64,000 bases of DNA from Omphalotus guepiniiformis (GCA_028554645.1 JAQOOI010000012.1:124001-188000), one strand, 5' to 3'. Numbered from the stretch's first letter, positions 44,147-56,036 are shown. The notes: generated from the letters alone by a model not told the origin. Program-made: numbers and translations.

Positions 44147-45181
44147 CTACCACGGAATCTTGGAACCATCGACATTGATGAATTCACCTCCATCATTCGC
44201 TCGGGTGGACTTTTCCATGATCTTCACCAATGCGGTAGCACACGCCTCTGGAGAAATCTGCATCTGGTCTTGAAGAGGTGCTAGAGTACCGGTTTTATCC
44301 ATTTCACGGTTCGCAATGGCCATGTGCGAAAAAACGTCATACGGATGAAAAGAAATTTGTGGAGGGAAAGACGCACCCATGTCAGTCTTCACGATCCCCG
44401 GAGAAAGGGGGAAACAAACTATACTCGTAGTTAGAAACGAAATCATAAGAAAAGGCAAGAGTACAAACTGATCCATTCGTTCTCAAAGTGAATCTTCCTA
44501 GCAATGTAGTTCAGTGCAGCTTTACTGGCACCGTAGCAAGTATACCCGGCAGGAAGAGAAACGTATGCTGTAAGACTCGCGCCCGGAGATGAGATAGGAA
44601 TGAATTTCGGATTCTTGCTCGCTTTCAAGAGCGAGAACATAGCCTGGAACAGGACGAGAATGCCGGTAACGTTGGTCTATGCTAGATGTTAGCGTTAATT
44701 AGGTGGAGAGATATCCCATCTAATCACCTCGAAATGATCACGCATGGCATCTGGAGGAGTCTCCGATGCGGGGCCCATATAAGACGAAAGTCCTAGAAAT
44801 TAACTTGCTTAGTGGCACAAACTAAGGATCTCAATAGCGAGCTTTATACCCGCGCAGCCAACGACAACGTCTACGTGACCATGCTTGGACTGAATGGCAT
44901 CCGCAATGACCTTGTTACCAGCCACGTCGCCAGACACGTATCGGACAATTTCCACCTTGCCCTGGTGCTTGGACGCGACTTCTTGGAGAGCGGTCGCCTT
45001 GGAAGGATCACGGGTTCCAGCATAGACAACGACATCGGGGTAGTTGGCGACAAGCTCCTTCACAAGCGCTAAACCGATGCTCGCGGAAACGTGTCAGCAA
45101 TATCGAGTGCCAACCTAGGACAAGATCGGTACCGATGCTACGATTGGCGCCGCTGACGAAATAGACCTTGGCTGAAGACAT
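44147..45181 (-). CDS. Short-chain dehydrogenase/reductase (SDR)
   Basis: Five exons close exactly: 45115-45181, 44850-45068, 44728-44792, 44469-44676, 44147-44418, giving 276 residues. The N-terminal nucleotide motif is SGANRSIG (TGxxxGxG type), followed by VVVYAGTRDPSKATALQE (an Arg after the second strand suggests NADP), VDVVVGCAGLSSYMGPA (NAG-like motif), the active-site serine region FIPISSPGAS, YTCYGASKAALNYIARK (catalytic Tyr and Lys) and LSPGIVKTDMG. This is a classical cytosolic SDR related to NAD(P)-binding reductases of small carbonyl compounds; the substrate is unknown. The first donor (GTTGGC) was chosen over an earlier GTACCG because only it keeps the helix after the glycine motif. 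It lies convergent to the acyl-CoA oxidase-like gene. Confidence 0.9.
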
Positions 45182-45730
45182 TTTGTGGAACTTGTGTGTT
45201 AGAGAGGTGAAGAAGGTGAGGATGTTGATACAGGCCAGAGTGGTTGGTAGAAGTAGGGAAAAGTGCAGGAGTCTTTATCGATTTCGATGGTCCCAGCTGG
45301 ACGGTTCCCTGAGAATGATGACGGTGATGTAGAACCAGCCTGTGCAGGTCCCGAAAAGGTCAGATGTACACATCGAAGCCGAGTATTGATAAATTACAGC
45401 GTTACCAGGATAAGTTCTGTGACCATCATGATATGAAGAAGCAGAACTGTTTTTGAGGGTGTACCGGTGTACCTACGAGTTCCATATACATATTGAAGAT
45501 GCTTATCATTTCGAAAAGTGGTGGCGAGAAGATCATAGATGGAGGCCGCTGAGGATGGAGTGTAGATGGAGTCCGCTCACCGCCGTCGCACGTGAGTGAT
45601 TAAGTAATTGATGGTCATTAGATCGCCGGCGCCGGCTGCAACTGAATACTATTTGGTTTCTTGGTTTCATTGGTTTCATGGACTTGATAGCCCTCCTGCT
45701 CATCCCTCCGAATCGGTCGCTTTCTCTGCT
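45182..45730. other. Divergent intergenic region, 0.55 kb
   Basis: Upstream of the SDR (minus) and the first DUF6534-type gene (plus). A short repeat TTGGTTTCTTGGTTTCATTG lies near 45653-45672. Nothing else seen. Confidence 0.5.
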
Positions 45731-47780
45731 ATGTCTTCCGGTCAAGCACTTGCTCCTGAGTCCATTACTGGGCTCACTCCGTTTCTCATAGGTGAGTCTG
45801 TTCGACACTACTTCCGACCTGAAATTCAAAATTCTCTTAGTTATCACCATCTGTGCACCGTAAGACATTCACATCTACCTCGTGCGTGAAGTTAAGAGGT
45901 ATTTAGGCTCTGGGGTGTTACTATCGCGCAGTCTTCTGCGTACTACAGGAATTATCCGCGCGATAGTCTTTTTTTGAAGTCCCTCGTATGAATTTAACTG
46001 TTCACTCTCTCTGGATCTGACTTTACGAGTTTTAGGTGGCCTCTTGCGTGTATGAATGTCGAGCTGTGAGACGAGCAGGCTAACTCAACTTCCATCAGAT
46101 TCCTCAACACGGCGCAGCTAGTTGCTATCGTTTATACGGTGTATTTCTGGATGATCGTGTGTCGTCTGCCAGCAAACTATCCTTTCCTCGGTACTCTGAG
46201 CCAGTTACGTTCTTTGGCTTGGTTATTCCAGTTGAAAATCCTAATCACTGTTTGTACTCGTCAACAGGGGACTTGTCGTGGTATGATGAATTGTTTTCTA
46301 TCAATTTGATAGGCATAGGCTGAAGCCTTGTTATTCAGCTTCCGGCTTACCTCACCGTAAGTCTTCGAAATGGATGCTTGCCAACCTCATATCTGACAGT
46401 TGAGAATTATGATAGTACTTTCTCACTTCTGTGGTACAATGGTGAGCTTCTTCAAGCCTGTTCCATACATATTGTTATTAAGTGAAATGTGGTAGCTTCT
46501 ACGCAATGCGAGTGTGGTTCGGTACGTTTTGTGTTACGAATCTCTCGAAAAGATGAATCTCATCTTGTTCAATTCGTCAGCTCAAAGAGTATCCCGCTCG
46601 TAGGGATTGTCGTGAGTCCTATCATTATGTCGTGCTTTTTCGTGCCATAGTTCACCTTCGTAGGTTTTTTTGTCGTTGACTCAATTAGGTAATACATATC
46701 TTTGTATTTGTCTTCTGAATATCACTGACTCTGCCGCATTTCAGGAGGAGGTTTTGGTGAGTCCCCCGCATAAAGTTGCAGGCCTCGCCGATTCAGTACA
46801 CTCACTTACTGAACGTTTCGCTGAAGCTCTCGTGAGCTACATGTGAGCGCACTTTGCCCGCGAGTTCCTAGTTATCTCAAACGATTGTGCTGCAGGGTCT
46901 CAGTCAACTCAATTGTCGCTGTGTACTCTCGTTTCAACCACGTAGGTTTTGGTTTATCATACAACAGCTCTATTGAATATATTACGGATGTCAGATTGCT
47001 GGAGGCATCGAATTAGCCAGCAGCATGCTCTGCGATATCATTATCAGTACGTCGCTGGTGTTTTACTTACGTCGAAGCCGGGGAGACGCTTTCCGCGTGT
47101 AAGCAAAAGTACTCATTTTGTGAAGTGACTGAAATTGATTTTACGCTTGTAGGACTAAGTATGCGCTGGACAAACTTATCCTGTACTCTGTTAACATCGG
47201 ACTTTTGACCGTGTAAGGATCGTTTAATATGAGAATACTACAAGCTTATTCAAATTCATTTCCAGCCTCGTTGTGTTGGCAAATTTGATCACGGTGAGTC
47301 GGAAGGCTGTTGAAAGTATATCGATTAACCCGGAATGTACTTACTTGATTTGTTCGATAGTGGCTTGCTGCTCCGGAGTCAGATTTTACCTGGGCAGTAT
47401 TTCATTTCTCGTTGGGCAAAGGCAGGTTTATTCCTCGTTTTTCAGTTGAATGGTTATCTGAATTCATTTTACAGTATACGTGAACTCAATGCTGGTATCG
47501 TACGTTGATATTTGGCTGGGACTTTCCGAAACTCTGAATGACATGGCTGTAGGCTCAATGCGCGGAAGAAAATCCGTCACCAATTGTCATCTGGGAAGAA
47601 AGCCTTTATTTCGAGTCTTGATATCGACGGTAAGAAGTTCGATTGGTGCTTGATGTAGATGTTGCTGTTAACGCTTTTGATTTGGACCTGGGGAACTCAA
47701 AATCAGGTGCTACTCGTCTCAATTCCAGTGGCGTCACGCAGACCGAAATTGCGATGAAAGATATCAACTCTGCCGCTTAA
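45731..47780 (+). CDS. DUF6534-type seven-helix membrane protein, copy 1
   Basis: Starts MSSGQALAPESITGLTPFLI at 45731; exons 45841-45859 and 45907-45985 follow in frame (ICAPLWGVTIAQSSAYYRNY, PRDSLFLKSL). Later exons give FLNTAQLVAIVYTVYFWMIV, LKILITVCTRQ, FYAMRVWF, KSIPLVGIV, IAGGIELASSMLCDIIISTS, LVFYLRRSRGDAFRV, TKYALDKLILYSVNIGLLTV, WLAAPESDFTWAVFHFSLGK, YVNSMLVSLNARKKIRH and a polar tail ending at 47780. The helix pattern and the TxxLVxKLIxYxxNxGLLT and KxYxNSxLxxLNxR blocks are those of the DUF6534 family, expanded in mushrooms and of unknown function. Exons are very short (19 to about 110 bases). The joins between about 45986 and 46100 could not be closed in frame, so the model is partial there. 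One intron near 47420 seems to use a GC donor. Confidence 0.75.
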
Positions 47781-48346
47781 TTTGGTTTGAGCTTCGTTTT
47801 TGAAGTTAAGGTTTTGAAGGAAAGCAGTTCTGAGATCTTTATGTGATATGTACATGACATCTGAGATATATGTATTTATTGTCAAGTTGACACGAATCAA
47901 GCATGTCGGGGACTGTATGCTGTCTCTTCCTGATAACGAAAACCTCGTTCCGTTCCTCTTAGATCGAAACATTTGGAAGAGCTTCTCCCAGATCTGACCC
48001 AGATGCTCCCGTGGCTCTCCGCGCTCATCACATCATGTAGAAGTTGATATTAATCGATTGATCTCTTTATTCCTCCGCGGTCAGAGGGGGTGTTAAGGGG
48101 GTGTTCTGTCGAAGCCTACGAAGCCTAGTACATATCTGTGATTCAATTGTGGTTCCAGCGTGTGGTCGTTGCATGACCGTTCCCACTTGATCGGAGCCCA
48201 CATCTAATATTCAAAAATCAGAATAGGTATCCGACTTGAAGTCACTAGTCACAGCTTGTACATATCTCCACCACTCCCGATCATGAATTTCTGCTTTAAG
48301 GGCTGTGCATCGTGGGAGCTTTGCTCATACATAATGTACTCTTCCG
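47781..48346. other. Intergenic, 0.57 kb
   Basis: Between the two DUF6534-type genes; nothing recognised apart from a GGGGGTGTTAAGGGGGTGTT echo at about 48086-48105. Confidence 0.55.
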
Positions 48347-50462
48347 ATGGAAAATGATTCCGCTTTGATCATGCCTTCAGTAACTCACGGCGAGGAACTC
48401 ACGCAGCTTCATCGCAGCATTGGTGTGGTGGTGGTTGGATACGTGCTTTCGATGATTCTTTACGGCTTCAACTCGTATCGTCAGTTCATTCTACTTTCCT
48501 GGTCCCCGCTGCTCAAGAGGTGTACTTTCTCCAGAAATCTACATCTATTTTACTACCGTGCAACAGGAGCATTTTCTGAGGAAATGGGCGGTAGGCAATT
48601 CTCAAAATTCTCGTTCCAGGCCCATTTGCTGAGGTCTAGCAATATAGATTGCAATCATTGCGTATGCACTACTTCTCTTCTAGTAGACCGACTGAGATAA
48701 CGAAGACCCATCACCCATCGTAGTTTGCTCGATTCGACGTCAGTTGGAACTTGTAAGTTGGTATGCCTGTACATTCCAAATCGGCCGAACTTATCGTTCT
48801 CTAGTGACACAATAGTAAATCTTCTAAATGTCGATGCTTCAAGTGCGACGGCTTAGATTATTGTTAGCGTTCACTTCTACCTAATCCAGGAATTTCCAAC
48901 TGTCTTGCCGGCTGTAACATTTGCTACAAGGTACGAATCTGCCGCCAGTTAACCGGCATTGACTTGACTGAGAAGACGTGTTGGATTCCAGAGAGTTTTG
49001 TGTGAGTAACATTCATTGTTTTCATAGGAACTGACTCGATACAGATCCGCCAGGCCGACAATGCAGTTGCTGTACGTGCACACTTCGTTTGCTTTCCTTA
49101 TCAGAGGCTCATTGCTCTGCAGGTTATAATGATATTCATTGTTCAATTGTCATATGCTCAGGAGGTCAAAAAGCGTACGTTGGCAATGGCCTGTCAATGA
49201 AGGAATTTCTCATAAATTTCATTTTGCAGATAACTCTGCAACAGCAATCTTTGTCGTAAGTCACAATTCACTCCCGTAGGTTCAGTGGTAGTAATAAGTG
49301 GACAGGCAATTATCGTATTCGCAGAGTTTGGTACGTGAAAATCGTTCCGGCGAGAGAGAAAGAGGTTGAATAGGTTTTTGCTATGAACCAGCCCTTGGCC
49401 TTAGTAAGTTCTTTGTTTTATGTGCGGAACCAAGCCCTGATACATGATGTTGCATTGCAGCGATGTCCGCTCTAATGTATGCTTATGCTGTGCGATCTCA
49501 GTTTGTTACTTACCGTTAGCCTAAGGTCGAATGGCATGAACCTTGATTCGCTGGGGTCTAATCCTATCAAGGTAAGCTGTCCTTGACAATAGTGCATCAT
49601 TAGGCTCTTAAACGGACCTGCATATATAGGCGATCATTGCATCGTGCCAGTTCTTCACGTTTACCGCTGGATTCGTCACATTCTTGACTCTGTATCTTCA
49701 TGAGGTTCCGACTCGCCCAAGAGTCCAAGCGGAAAGGTACGGTGTCTCTCACAGGAAGATAGGTCTTGTCTCATTGTTTTGTTGCATTATCAGGATGTGG
49801 TACGACTACATAATCAAAAGCTGTTTCGAGCAGCTTGCCCTTGCAACACTTATTCAGTTAGGGTATTTTATTGCAGTAAGTGGCCTTGATTTCTTTGGAA
49901 TTTCTTTCCTCAGTCTAACCGTCAATCCAGTTCGTCACTTCGCCAGAAGGCCGTTTCTGGATGGCATTCCAAATTGTTGCCCGAAGAAGTAAGTGATATT
50001 GTTCCTCGTTGTACTGTTGAGACCTGAATTACAACCCTGTCTCCGATAATTTACTTCTAGTCTTCACCCTGAGTCTGGTTACACTGTATATCAACCGTGC
50101 GGTCTCACAAGGGCGTATGATACTTGATCAAAGCACCAGTGTTTCCGGTGTTTCCACTACAGTACAAGTCGGGACTCAGGGAACAACTGATTCTGAAACG
50201 AATGTATCAACGGCTTACGGCTCCAACACTGAAAGTGTCAATAAGCACGACAACGAAGAGACGCTAGGAGGTCCAGACATCTTCCGCATTGCAGTGACGC
50301 GTTCCGTAAAGCGTGATCCCCCTTTGGAGGATGAGGATTCTCACCTTGAAGATAACGATGAAGGGGTCTTCGGTTGGACAAAGAAGGTAAGATTGGATCA
50401 TCGCTTTCTGTACTGCTAGCCCTAATCAATAATCATCGGTCTAGGACAAAGTTTCCCTCTGA
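48347..50462 (+). CDS. DUF6534-type seven-helix membrane protein, copy 2
   Basis: Starts MENDSALIMPSVTHGEEL at 48347. Exons of 14 to about 250 bases give VVVVGYVLSMILYGFNSY, QIYIYFTTVQQEHFLRKWA, LLDSTSVGT, DTIVNLLNVDASSATA, EFPTVLPAVTFATR, VIMIFIVQLSYAQEVKK, AIIVFAEFG, AMSALMYAYAVRS, AIIASCQFFTFTAGFVT, LATLIQLGYFIA, FVTSPEGRFWMAFQIVARR, FTLSLVTLYINRAVSQG and a long acidic Ser/Thr-rich cytosolic tail. The stop is at 50460-50462 after a last short exon (DKVSL), or at 50419 if the last intron is retained. The layout of helices is the same as in copy 1 but the sequence is far diverged, so this is an old tandem pair or two independent family members. Function unknown; receptor-like topology is an inference. 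Confidence 0.65.
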
Positions 50463-50804
50463 AATACTCAGAGTTACCTTGTTATGTATGCTGAAGATTT
50501 TGTTACATATTCGATGTTCTACTTAAAGATCGCCGCAGCTCTCAATATTCCACTTGTACTCTCGTCTTATGTTGTTATATGTGCATAGTCCTAGTCAACC
50601 TTAGTACCTTGGCCATGCAATGAAGTAAATGAACGATTTATCCGTTTGATATTGATTTTGAGCGCTGAAATCTACTGAATCACAACGAGTATACCCTTAT
50701 TACACCAATGCATATGCCAACGATGGTCGCCATTGGCAGCATACATTCGGACTATTCACATATAAATACTATCCACATATCCTTGTACAAAGTTTTACGC
50801 GATG
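50463..50804. other. Convergent intergenic region, 0.34 kb
   Basis: 3' ends of the second DUF6534-type gene and the hydrolase. Nothing recognised. Confidence 0.6.
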
Positions 50805-52073
50805 CTAAAGTGATGAAATCCAGGCACCAGCAGCTTCAAGTCCCTCCGTTCGTTCTGGCTCGAACACAGGCATGGAGCAGAAGCAGTGAGTAGCGCCGTA
50901 TATCTCAATATAAGTCAAGTCGTCCCCAATATCATTCTTAAGGCAATCTCGCAACCTATGTATCGCATCGAGAACGCACTCTCCCTCTCCCGCAACAATA
51001 CAAGTCTTTGGGAATCCTTTGAATAGCCCTGAATCTGTTCCCAGCGCACTTGAAGCGGGAGATATCCAGGAATTTGTCGCAGCCTGTGCTACTGGTAGGT
51101 TTCCTGTCGCGGCTCTGCTGGAGTAGCCGCTGTAGAAAGGCATACTGTAATCAGTGGATGCGTTACGCTTCAACGACCCTGACCAATCCGCTGGACCCCA
51201 ATCCGCTGATGGGCTGAATAACAAGATACCTCCCGGCGGAGGTATAGAGGGGAAAGCATTCATAATGAGGTATCGAACCAATGATAGAGCGAGGACAGAA
51301 CCTGCCGATTCACCGCATATGATGATATTGGCGGGCGTGACGCCTTTGGATAGAAGGTACTGATAGCCTGCTATGGTGTCCAATACAGCAGCAGGAAAGG
51401 GATTAGCTGCAGGGAAGGGGTGCTCGGAAGCTAAACGGTACTCCAACGCGAATACTCTGCCATACCGAGAAAGGGCGTCACAAAGGACAGGGGTAAAGAG
51501 AGCGTCTGGAGCGGCTGATCCCATCTAGCAATTTGCGTTTATGAGCAATGAGCTAACTACACTGAGCAACTGATTAACTTACAACAAATCCACCTGCTGA
51601 AGAAGACGTCAACATCAGATCAGAAGTGCGAAGGCACGACTAAACCTACCATGCAAAAATAATACCACCTTTTCATCTGCTGCAATTCTGATAGATTGAG
51701 ATGCTTTCGTCTTGCTGTCGTGCCAATATCCCCAAACACGTGCCGGTACGACGTGATTAGCAGCGGCCATCTTTGCGATATCTCCAGCAATTAGGGTCGC
51801 AGGAATTGGGTCCACGTCTGCATACCCTGCCACCATCGACGTCTTTGACGGAGAAGAATCGATGACTGGCATGCCTACTTGGAATAAGGAATCCATGGCA
51901 AATAGCATGAAATTCCTCTGAATGACTTTCGCAAGACTCCAGGATGGTCGTGGCCGTAAAGAGGGGATCAATCCCTTCACAAGCCAGACAGGAAACCTGA
52001 CAAGGAAGGTGGTAGCGTGATAGATTTGGTATAATGACCTAAAAGGCTGGTGGCGAAAGCGAAAATTTGCCAT
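50805..52073 (-). CDS. Alpha/beta hydrolase (hormone-sensitive-lipase/arylacetamide-deacetylase type)
   Basis: Three exons: 51650-52073, 51583-51596 (only 14 bases), 50805-51524, giving 385 residues. The N-terminus holds an amphipathic or membrane-associated segment (YHATTFLVRFPVWLVKGL). The oxyanion-hole motif is split across the micro-exon and reads FLHAGGFVMGSAAPD, with Ala where the family usually has Gly (HGGG); using the next AG would shorten it to HGGFV. Downstream are ALEYRLASEHPFPAA, the nucleophile elbow ICGESAGSVLAL, and the acid and base regions GEGECVLDAIHRL and GATHCFC, so Ser, Asp and His are all in place. It should be an esterase or deacetylase on small lipophilic esters. It is convergent to the DUF6534-type gene and divergent to the P450. 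Confidence 0.88.
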
Positions 52074-53017
52074 GTGTGCAGACGAAGATCACAGGTTGGA
52101 GGGAAGGGAGCAGGAGGTGGTGCAGAAAAGCGAAGTGCAAAAGATATGGCTATAATCAACGTGAAACATCTGAACTCTAAAAGGACCACAATTGAGTTCA
52201 AGGTGGGCGCACAGACTTGATGGAAAGTGCTTCTTACGTGAATTCTGTGGTCTCGCAATCACCGGTCTTGTCAGGTCTTGTCCCGGCCTTGGGCTAACCA
52301 TTCAAATTCGATTCTATGTGCATAAGCTCCGAAGCCATCACGTTAGGAGAAAGATTGAGAAAAGATTGAAGATACCAAGAATAGCAGACATCTCTGAAAC
52401 GCTCCGTCTTCCCACAAAAGTCAACAAACCAATGGTGCTTCATCAGAATCATTGGAAGCCAGGACTGCAACATGTGCACCAGGAGGAATTGATACCATAT
52501 CCAACCTGCGCTAATCAATAGAGCAATCATAAAAAATCGAAGTATTGACCAGACTTGGATTAGAGTTGGAGACCTCAGACCCACCGAGTCACACGCACTT
52601 GTTGTGTCAGGTGACAAGCGTGACGAAAAACCATTCACTCGGTTCAGCACTTTGGACTTATACTCTAATGAACCTATGCAATCCTTGGACCATCAATGAA
52701 TCAAATCATGATATCAGTCCAATATCACTACAGTAATAAGATGCACAAGAGGGAAGAATGTATCGTGGTTTTTCTAACTTCCACATCACGATGTCTCTGC
52801 TGCGATCTGATAGTAGGCTTTCTACTGGCTGTTTGTGTGGTGTGGTAAATCTCAACGACTCCTTCAGTGACTTACACGAACTTACAGTGAACTCTACTAG
52901 CTTTCCTACCTTTTCCTACGCAAAAAACCTCAACGAGGCGACGTATGGGTTGCTTTGGAAATCTTTGCAGTTTTCGGCCTTTTCTCATTCAGAGTTCTTT
53001 ACTCTGGTGAACGGGCC
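52074..53017. other. Intergenic, 0.9 kb, P450 upstream region
   Basis: Between the hydrolase and P450 starts. The open frames on both strands show no family motif. An extra upstream N-terminal exon of the P450 is possible but unsupported. Confidence 0.5.
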
Positions 53018-55168
53018 ATGGACGCCTTGTGGCACTCATTTTCGGTCATTTCCATTCAGGTCTTTGGGCTGGTGGCGTCAGCCGTATTCTACCGCTTGTC
53101 ACCCTTCCACCCTTTGGCTGCCTTTCCAGGGCCTTTGTTGGGTCGAATGACCAGCTTGAGCATGGTTCAAATGGTCGTTTCTGGACGTAGATATAAGACT
53201 CTGGCCAAACTTCATAAAAAATACGGGACATTTGTGCGAACAGGGACGTTTGTTTCCAATAACGACTCGAACTTGATTTTCAATTAGCTAACGCTAAAGT
53301 TATGCAGGCCCGAATGCTGTATCTATCAACTCCAGTGCTGCCATAGGACCAATATACAGCGCTGCTTCAGCATGGCACAAAAGTGCTCATTACTCTCTTG
53401 GATCACTCCCTGGATCTGGTCTGTTTTGGATTCAAGATCGAGATGTTCATAACACTCGAAAGCGGCATTTTTGGACTCCGGCTTTCACTTCGGATAGGTT
53501 GTTATTCTAGACATGTCTTGTCCGATTATATGCTAAAACTCTTTGTAGTATTGTGTCGTATTACCCTATATTGGATCGACGTACAGACATTCTCCTAGAC
53601 ACGGTGAAGCAAAGGAACGATACTGAAGGCTCAGCTAATTTAACTCTCATGTTCCAACATTGGGCGCACGATGTGACGGTAAAGATATTTTGCATATACA
53701 TATCAAACGCATATACTCACTGTAACCCGATAATCGCTACTTAGGGAGATTTCACTTTCGGCGACGCTTATGATGCAGTAAGCTGGCTTCATTCTGTAAA
53801 ATAGGCATGACTTGATCTTTTTTTGTAGGACATGATTCGAGACGGGGATCCTCGTGAGGCTGTTAAAGCAGCGCTTCTTCAGGTCCAACATTTTGAGATG
53901 TAAGTGCTCGAAGCTCTCTTCTCTACATATGTTGTGACCTATCAATTTTCAGTTTCGGAGAAGCTCCGTCCTTGTCAGATATAATGTGGTCAGCTCGTCC
54001 CTTCATTTTCTCATTGTGGTTTCATACTAATCCAGGATATATATCAAGGTATCTACCTGTGGCTTCTATTTTCCGTAAGATGGACGAATCATCGCGGCGT
54101 TTGTTAAACCGTAAGCAGCCTTTGCGTTGAGTTTCGTTTAGTAGTCAAATCTCCCATGTGTTCAGTGCGAAGGAGCAAAGGGTCTCTGCAGCCCGACTTG
54201 ATGACTCATCTGGTTCGTGATGCATCGAATTACCTTAATTATACCTCCAGAGTTTCTCACAACCATGGCTAGCTTACTGATAGTCCAGGAGTTCCTAAGC
54301 TCACTGACGCGGATCTTAGGTCAGTCGCCTTCGGCCATGCTTTGAATACATGCTCACGGAACGTAGCCAAGAGGTTACTCTCGCCATTCTCGCAGGCACA
54401 AACGGTATATCATGCTCATTTCAGGCAATGTGTACCAATTCTGATACTCAGTTTCAATAGCTGTGTCGGCATCTTTGACCTATGCCATTTTCTTCCTTGG
54501 TACTCATCCCGAGGTTTACGTGAAGCTTAAGCACGAGTTGCAGACCGCATTCCCTGACTTCGACGGCACCTACATTGAGCATCAAGCGCTTATCACTCTT
54601 CCCTACCTTAATGCGGTGGTGGAAGAATCCTTGCGTTTGGGTTGCCCGGTCGGAGCGTTGTCTCGGGTTGCGCCAAAGGGCGGTGCGTTCATTGCTGGCA
54701 AATTTATCCCAGAAGGTATGTCGAGGCCAAGCGTCTACAGACGGAATGATCCTGAAATTCTTGTCCTTTCGAAGGAACAATCGTATCCGTGCCACCATAT
54801 GCACAAAGCATTTCCGAGGAGAATTTCTATCCCTCACCTCTGGAGTTCCGTCCTGAACGTTGGCTTCCTGGAGGTATAGGCCCCGAAACTCGTAACAATC
54901 GAAATGCTCTTATGATATTTTCTCATGGTCCGTTCGCTGTCAACTCATGATGTATGAAGGGTTTATTCATTTTTCTTCAGGTCCGTTCGGATGTTTAGGA
55001 AAACCACTCGCATATCATCAGATGAGAGTCGTCTTGGCAAAGATGGTTCTCCGCTTTGACTTCAAATTTGTTGATGATTTTGACCCAGTAGCATTCATGA
55101 GAGACCAGAAGAATCTGAGAGGCGTAACGTTCCTTCATGACATGAGGATTGTGCTGACTCGGACCTGA
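53018..55168 (+). CDS. Cytochrome P450 monooxygenase, first intron donor not canonical
   Basis: Starts MDALWHSFSVISIQVFGL (membrane anchor) at 53018, then YRLSPFHPLAAFPGPLLG (Pro-rich hinge). Exon 53308-53497 has PNAVSINSSAAIGPIYS and DVHNTRKRHFWTPAFTSD. Later blocks are SYYPILDRRTDILLDTVK, FTFGDAYDAD, EVTLAILAGTN (helix I oxygen-binding region with AGTN), the ExxR motif VVEESLRLG, PPYAQSISEENFYPSPLEF, FRPERWLPGG and the haem loop FSHGPFGCLGKPLAY (FxxGxxxCxG). All core P450 motifs are present. It is an ER-bound monooxygenase of the type common in agaricomycete xenobiotic and specialised metabolism. The junction after FVRT should be ACA G|GT, but the sequence reads ACAGGGACGTTT, so GG replaces the expected GT. 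The exon frames otherwise agree. Either a splice-site mutation or a base error. Confidence 0.88.
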
Positions 55169-55377
55169 GCGCTGAGTGCTGAGCCCGAGGCCTGACCGGC
55201 CGGTGGCCTATGATATGTGACCTCTCTAGCTGATATTATCATTTAAAATGTATTCGTTAAGCTTCCGGACTTGAATAAATGTGTCTTCAAATGAGCCTCG
55301 CAGATTTGTGGTGTTTTTTCTACTTCTGAAGTTCGGCGAATGGAGACTTGCATCGTCGCTCGGTCTTGAATATATTA

Positions 55378-55540
55378 TATGCCAGCATACACCAGCATAC
55401 ACCTCGCAAATGCCAGCAGACGGAAGCATACACCTCGCAAATGCCAGTAAACACAAGCGTACCCCTTGCATATGGCAGCGTTCACAGCGTACCCTCACGT
55501 ATGCTAGTGTACATTAGTATATCTTTCATGTAGGCCAGTA
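55378..55540. repeat. Degenerate short tandem repeats
   Basis: Imperfect copies of units such as CCAGCATACACCTCGCAAATG recur, abbreviated here to the shared cores GCATACACC and CTCGCAAATGCCAG, decaying towards 55540 (GCGTACCC, AGTGTACATTAG). Unit length drifts from 12 to about 30 bases. Confidence 0.6.
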
Positions 55541-55723
55541 GTCCTTGCGCCTCTCATTGTACACCGGTAGCCCCACCGCATCTTGACATTCCGGAAAATC
55601 GAAACACAGAGGACACGGTTTGGCACACCAGGGCATTTAGGATGTTTGCGTGGACATAATATTAATGAGTTGCACACTCCTCAAACCCATTGACAGCTTA
55701 CTTATAGTTTGCATCCGTATACT

Positions 55724-56036
55724 CACGAGAGATTAACGGAAACCCTATTTGTACAGTCTATATGCTCTGCTAAGTCATCTGGTAATGAATCAACTTTCGA
55801 GGACTCGCCGTCATTGCTGTTTCTTTCAACACAACACTCGGAAGCAATGCCATATCTGTTGCCCCGGACAAGCATATCCCACGAGAGATTAACGGAAACC
55901 CTTATTGTATAGTCTATATGCTCTGGTAAGTCATCCGGTAACAAATCAACTTTACAAAACTCACGGTCATTGCTGTTTCATTCAACACGACACTTGGAAG
56001 TAGCACCATATCTGTTGCCCCGGAACAAGCATATCC
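55724..56036. repeat. Direct tandem duplication, about 156-bp unit, two copies
   Basis: Copies at 55724-55879 and 55880-56036 abut directly. Both start CACGAGAGATTAACGGAAAC and both end near CATATCTGTTGCCCCGGA then ACAAGCATATCC. Divergence is roughly 13 percent with small indels. No coding capacity and no terminal inverted repeats were seen. Confidence 0.88.

Noticed and set aside
47703..47972. Minus-strand frame overlapping the last exon of the first DUF6534-type gene
   Set aside because: The plus-strand exon with TEIAMKDINSAA and its stop explains the region.
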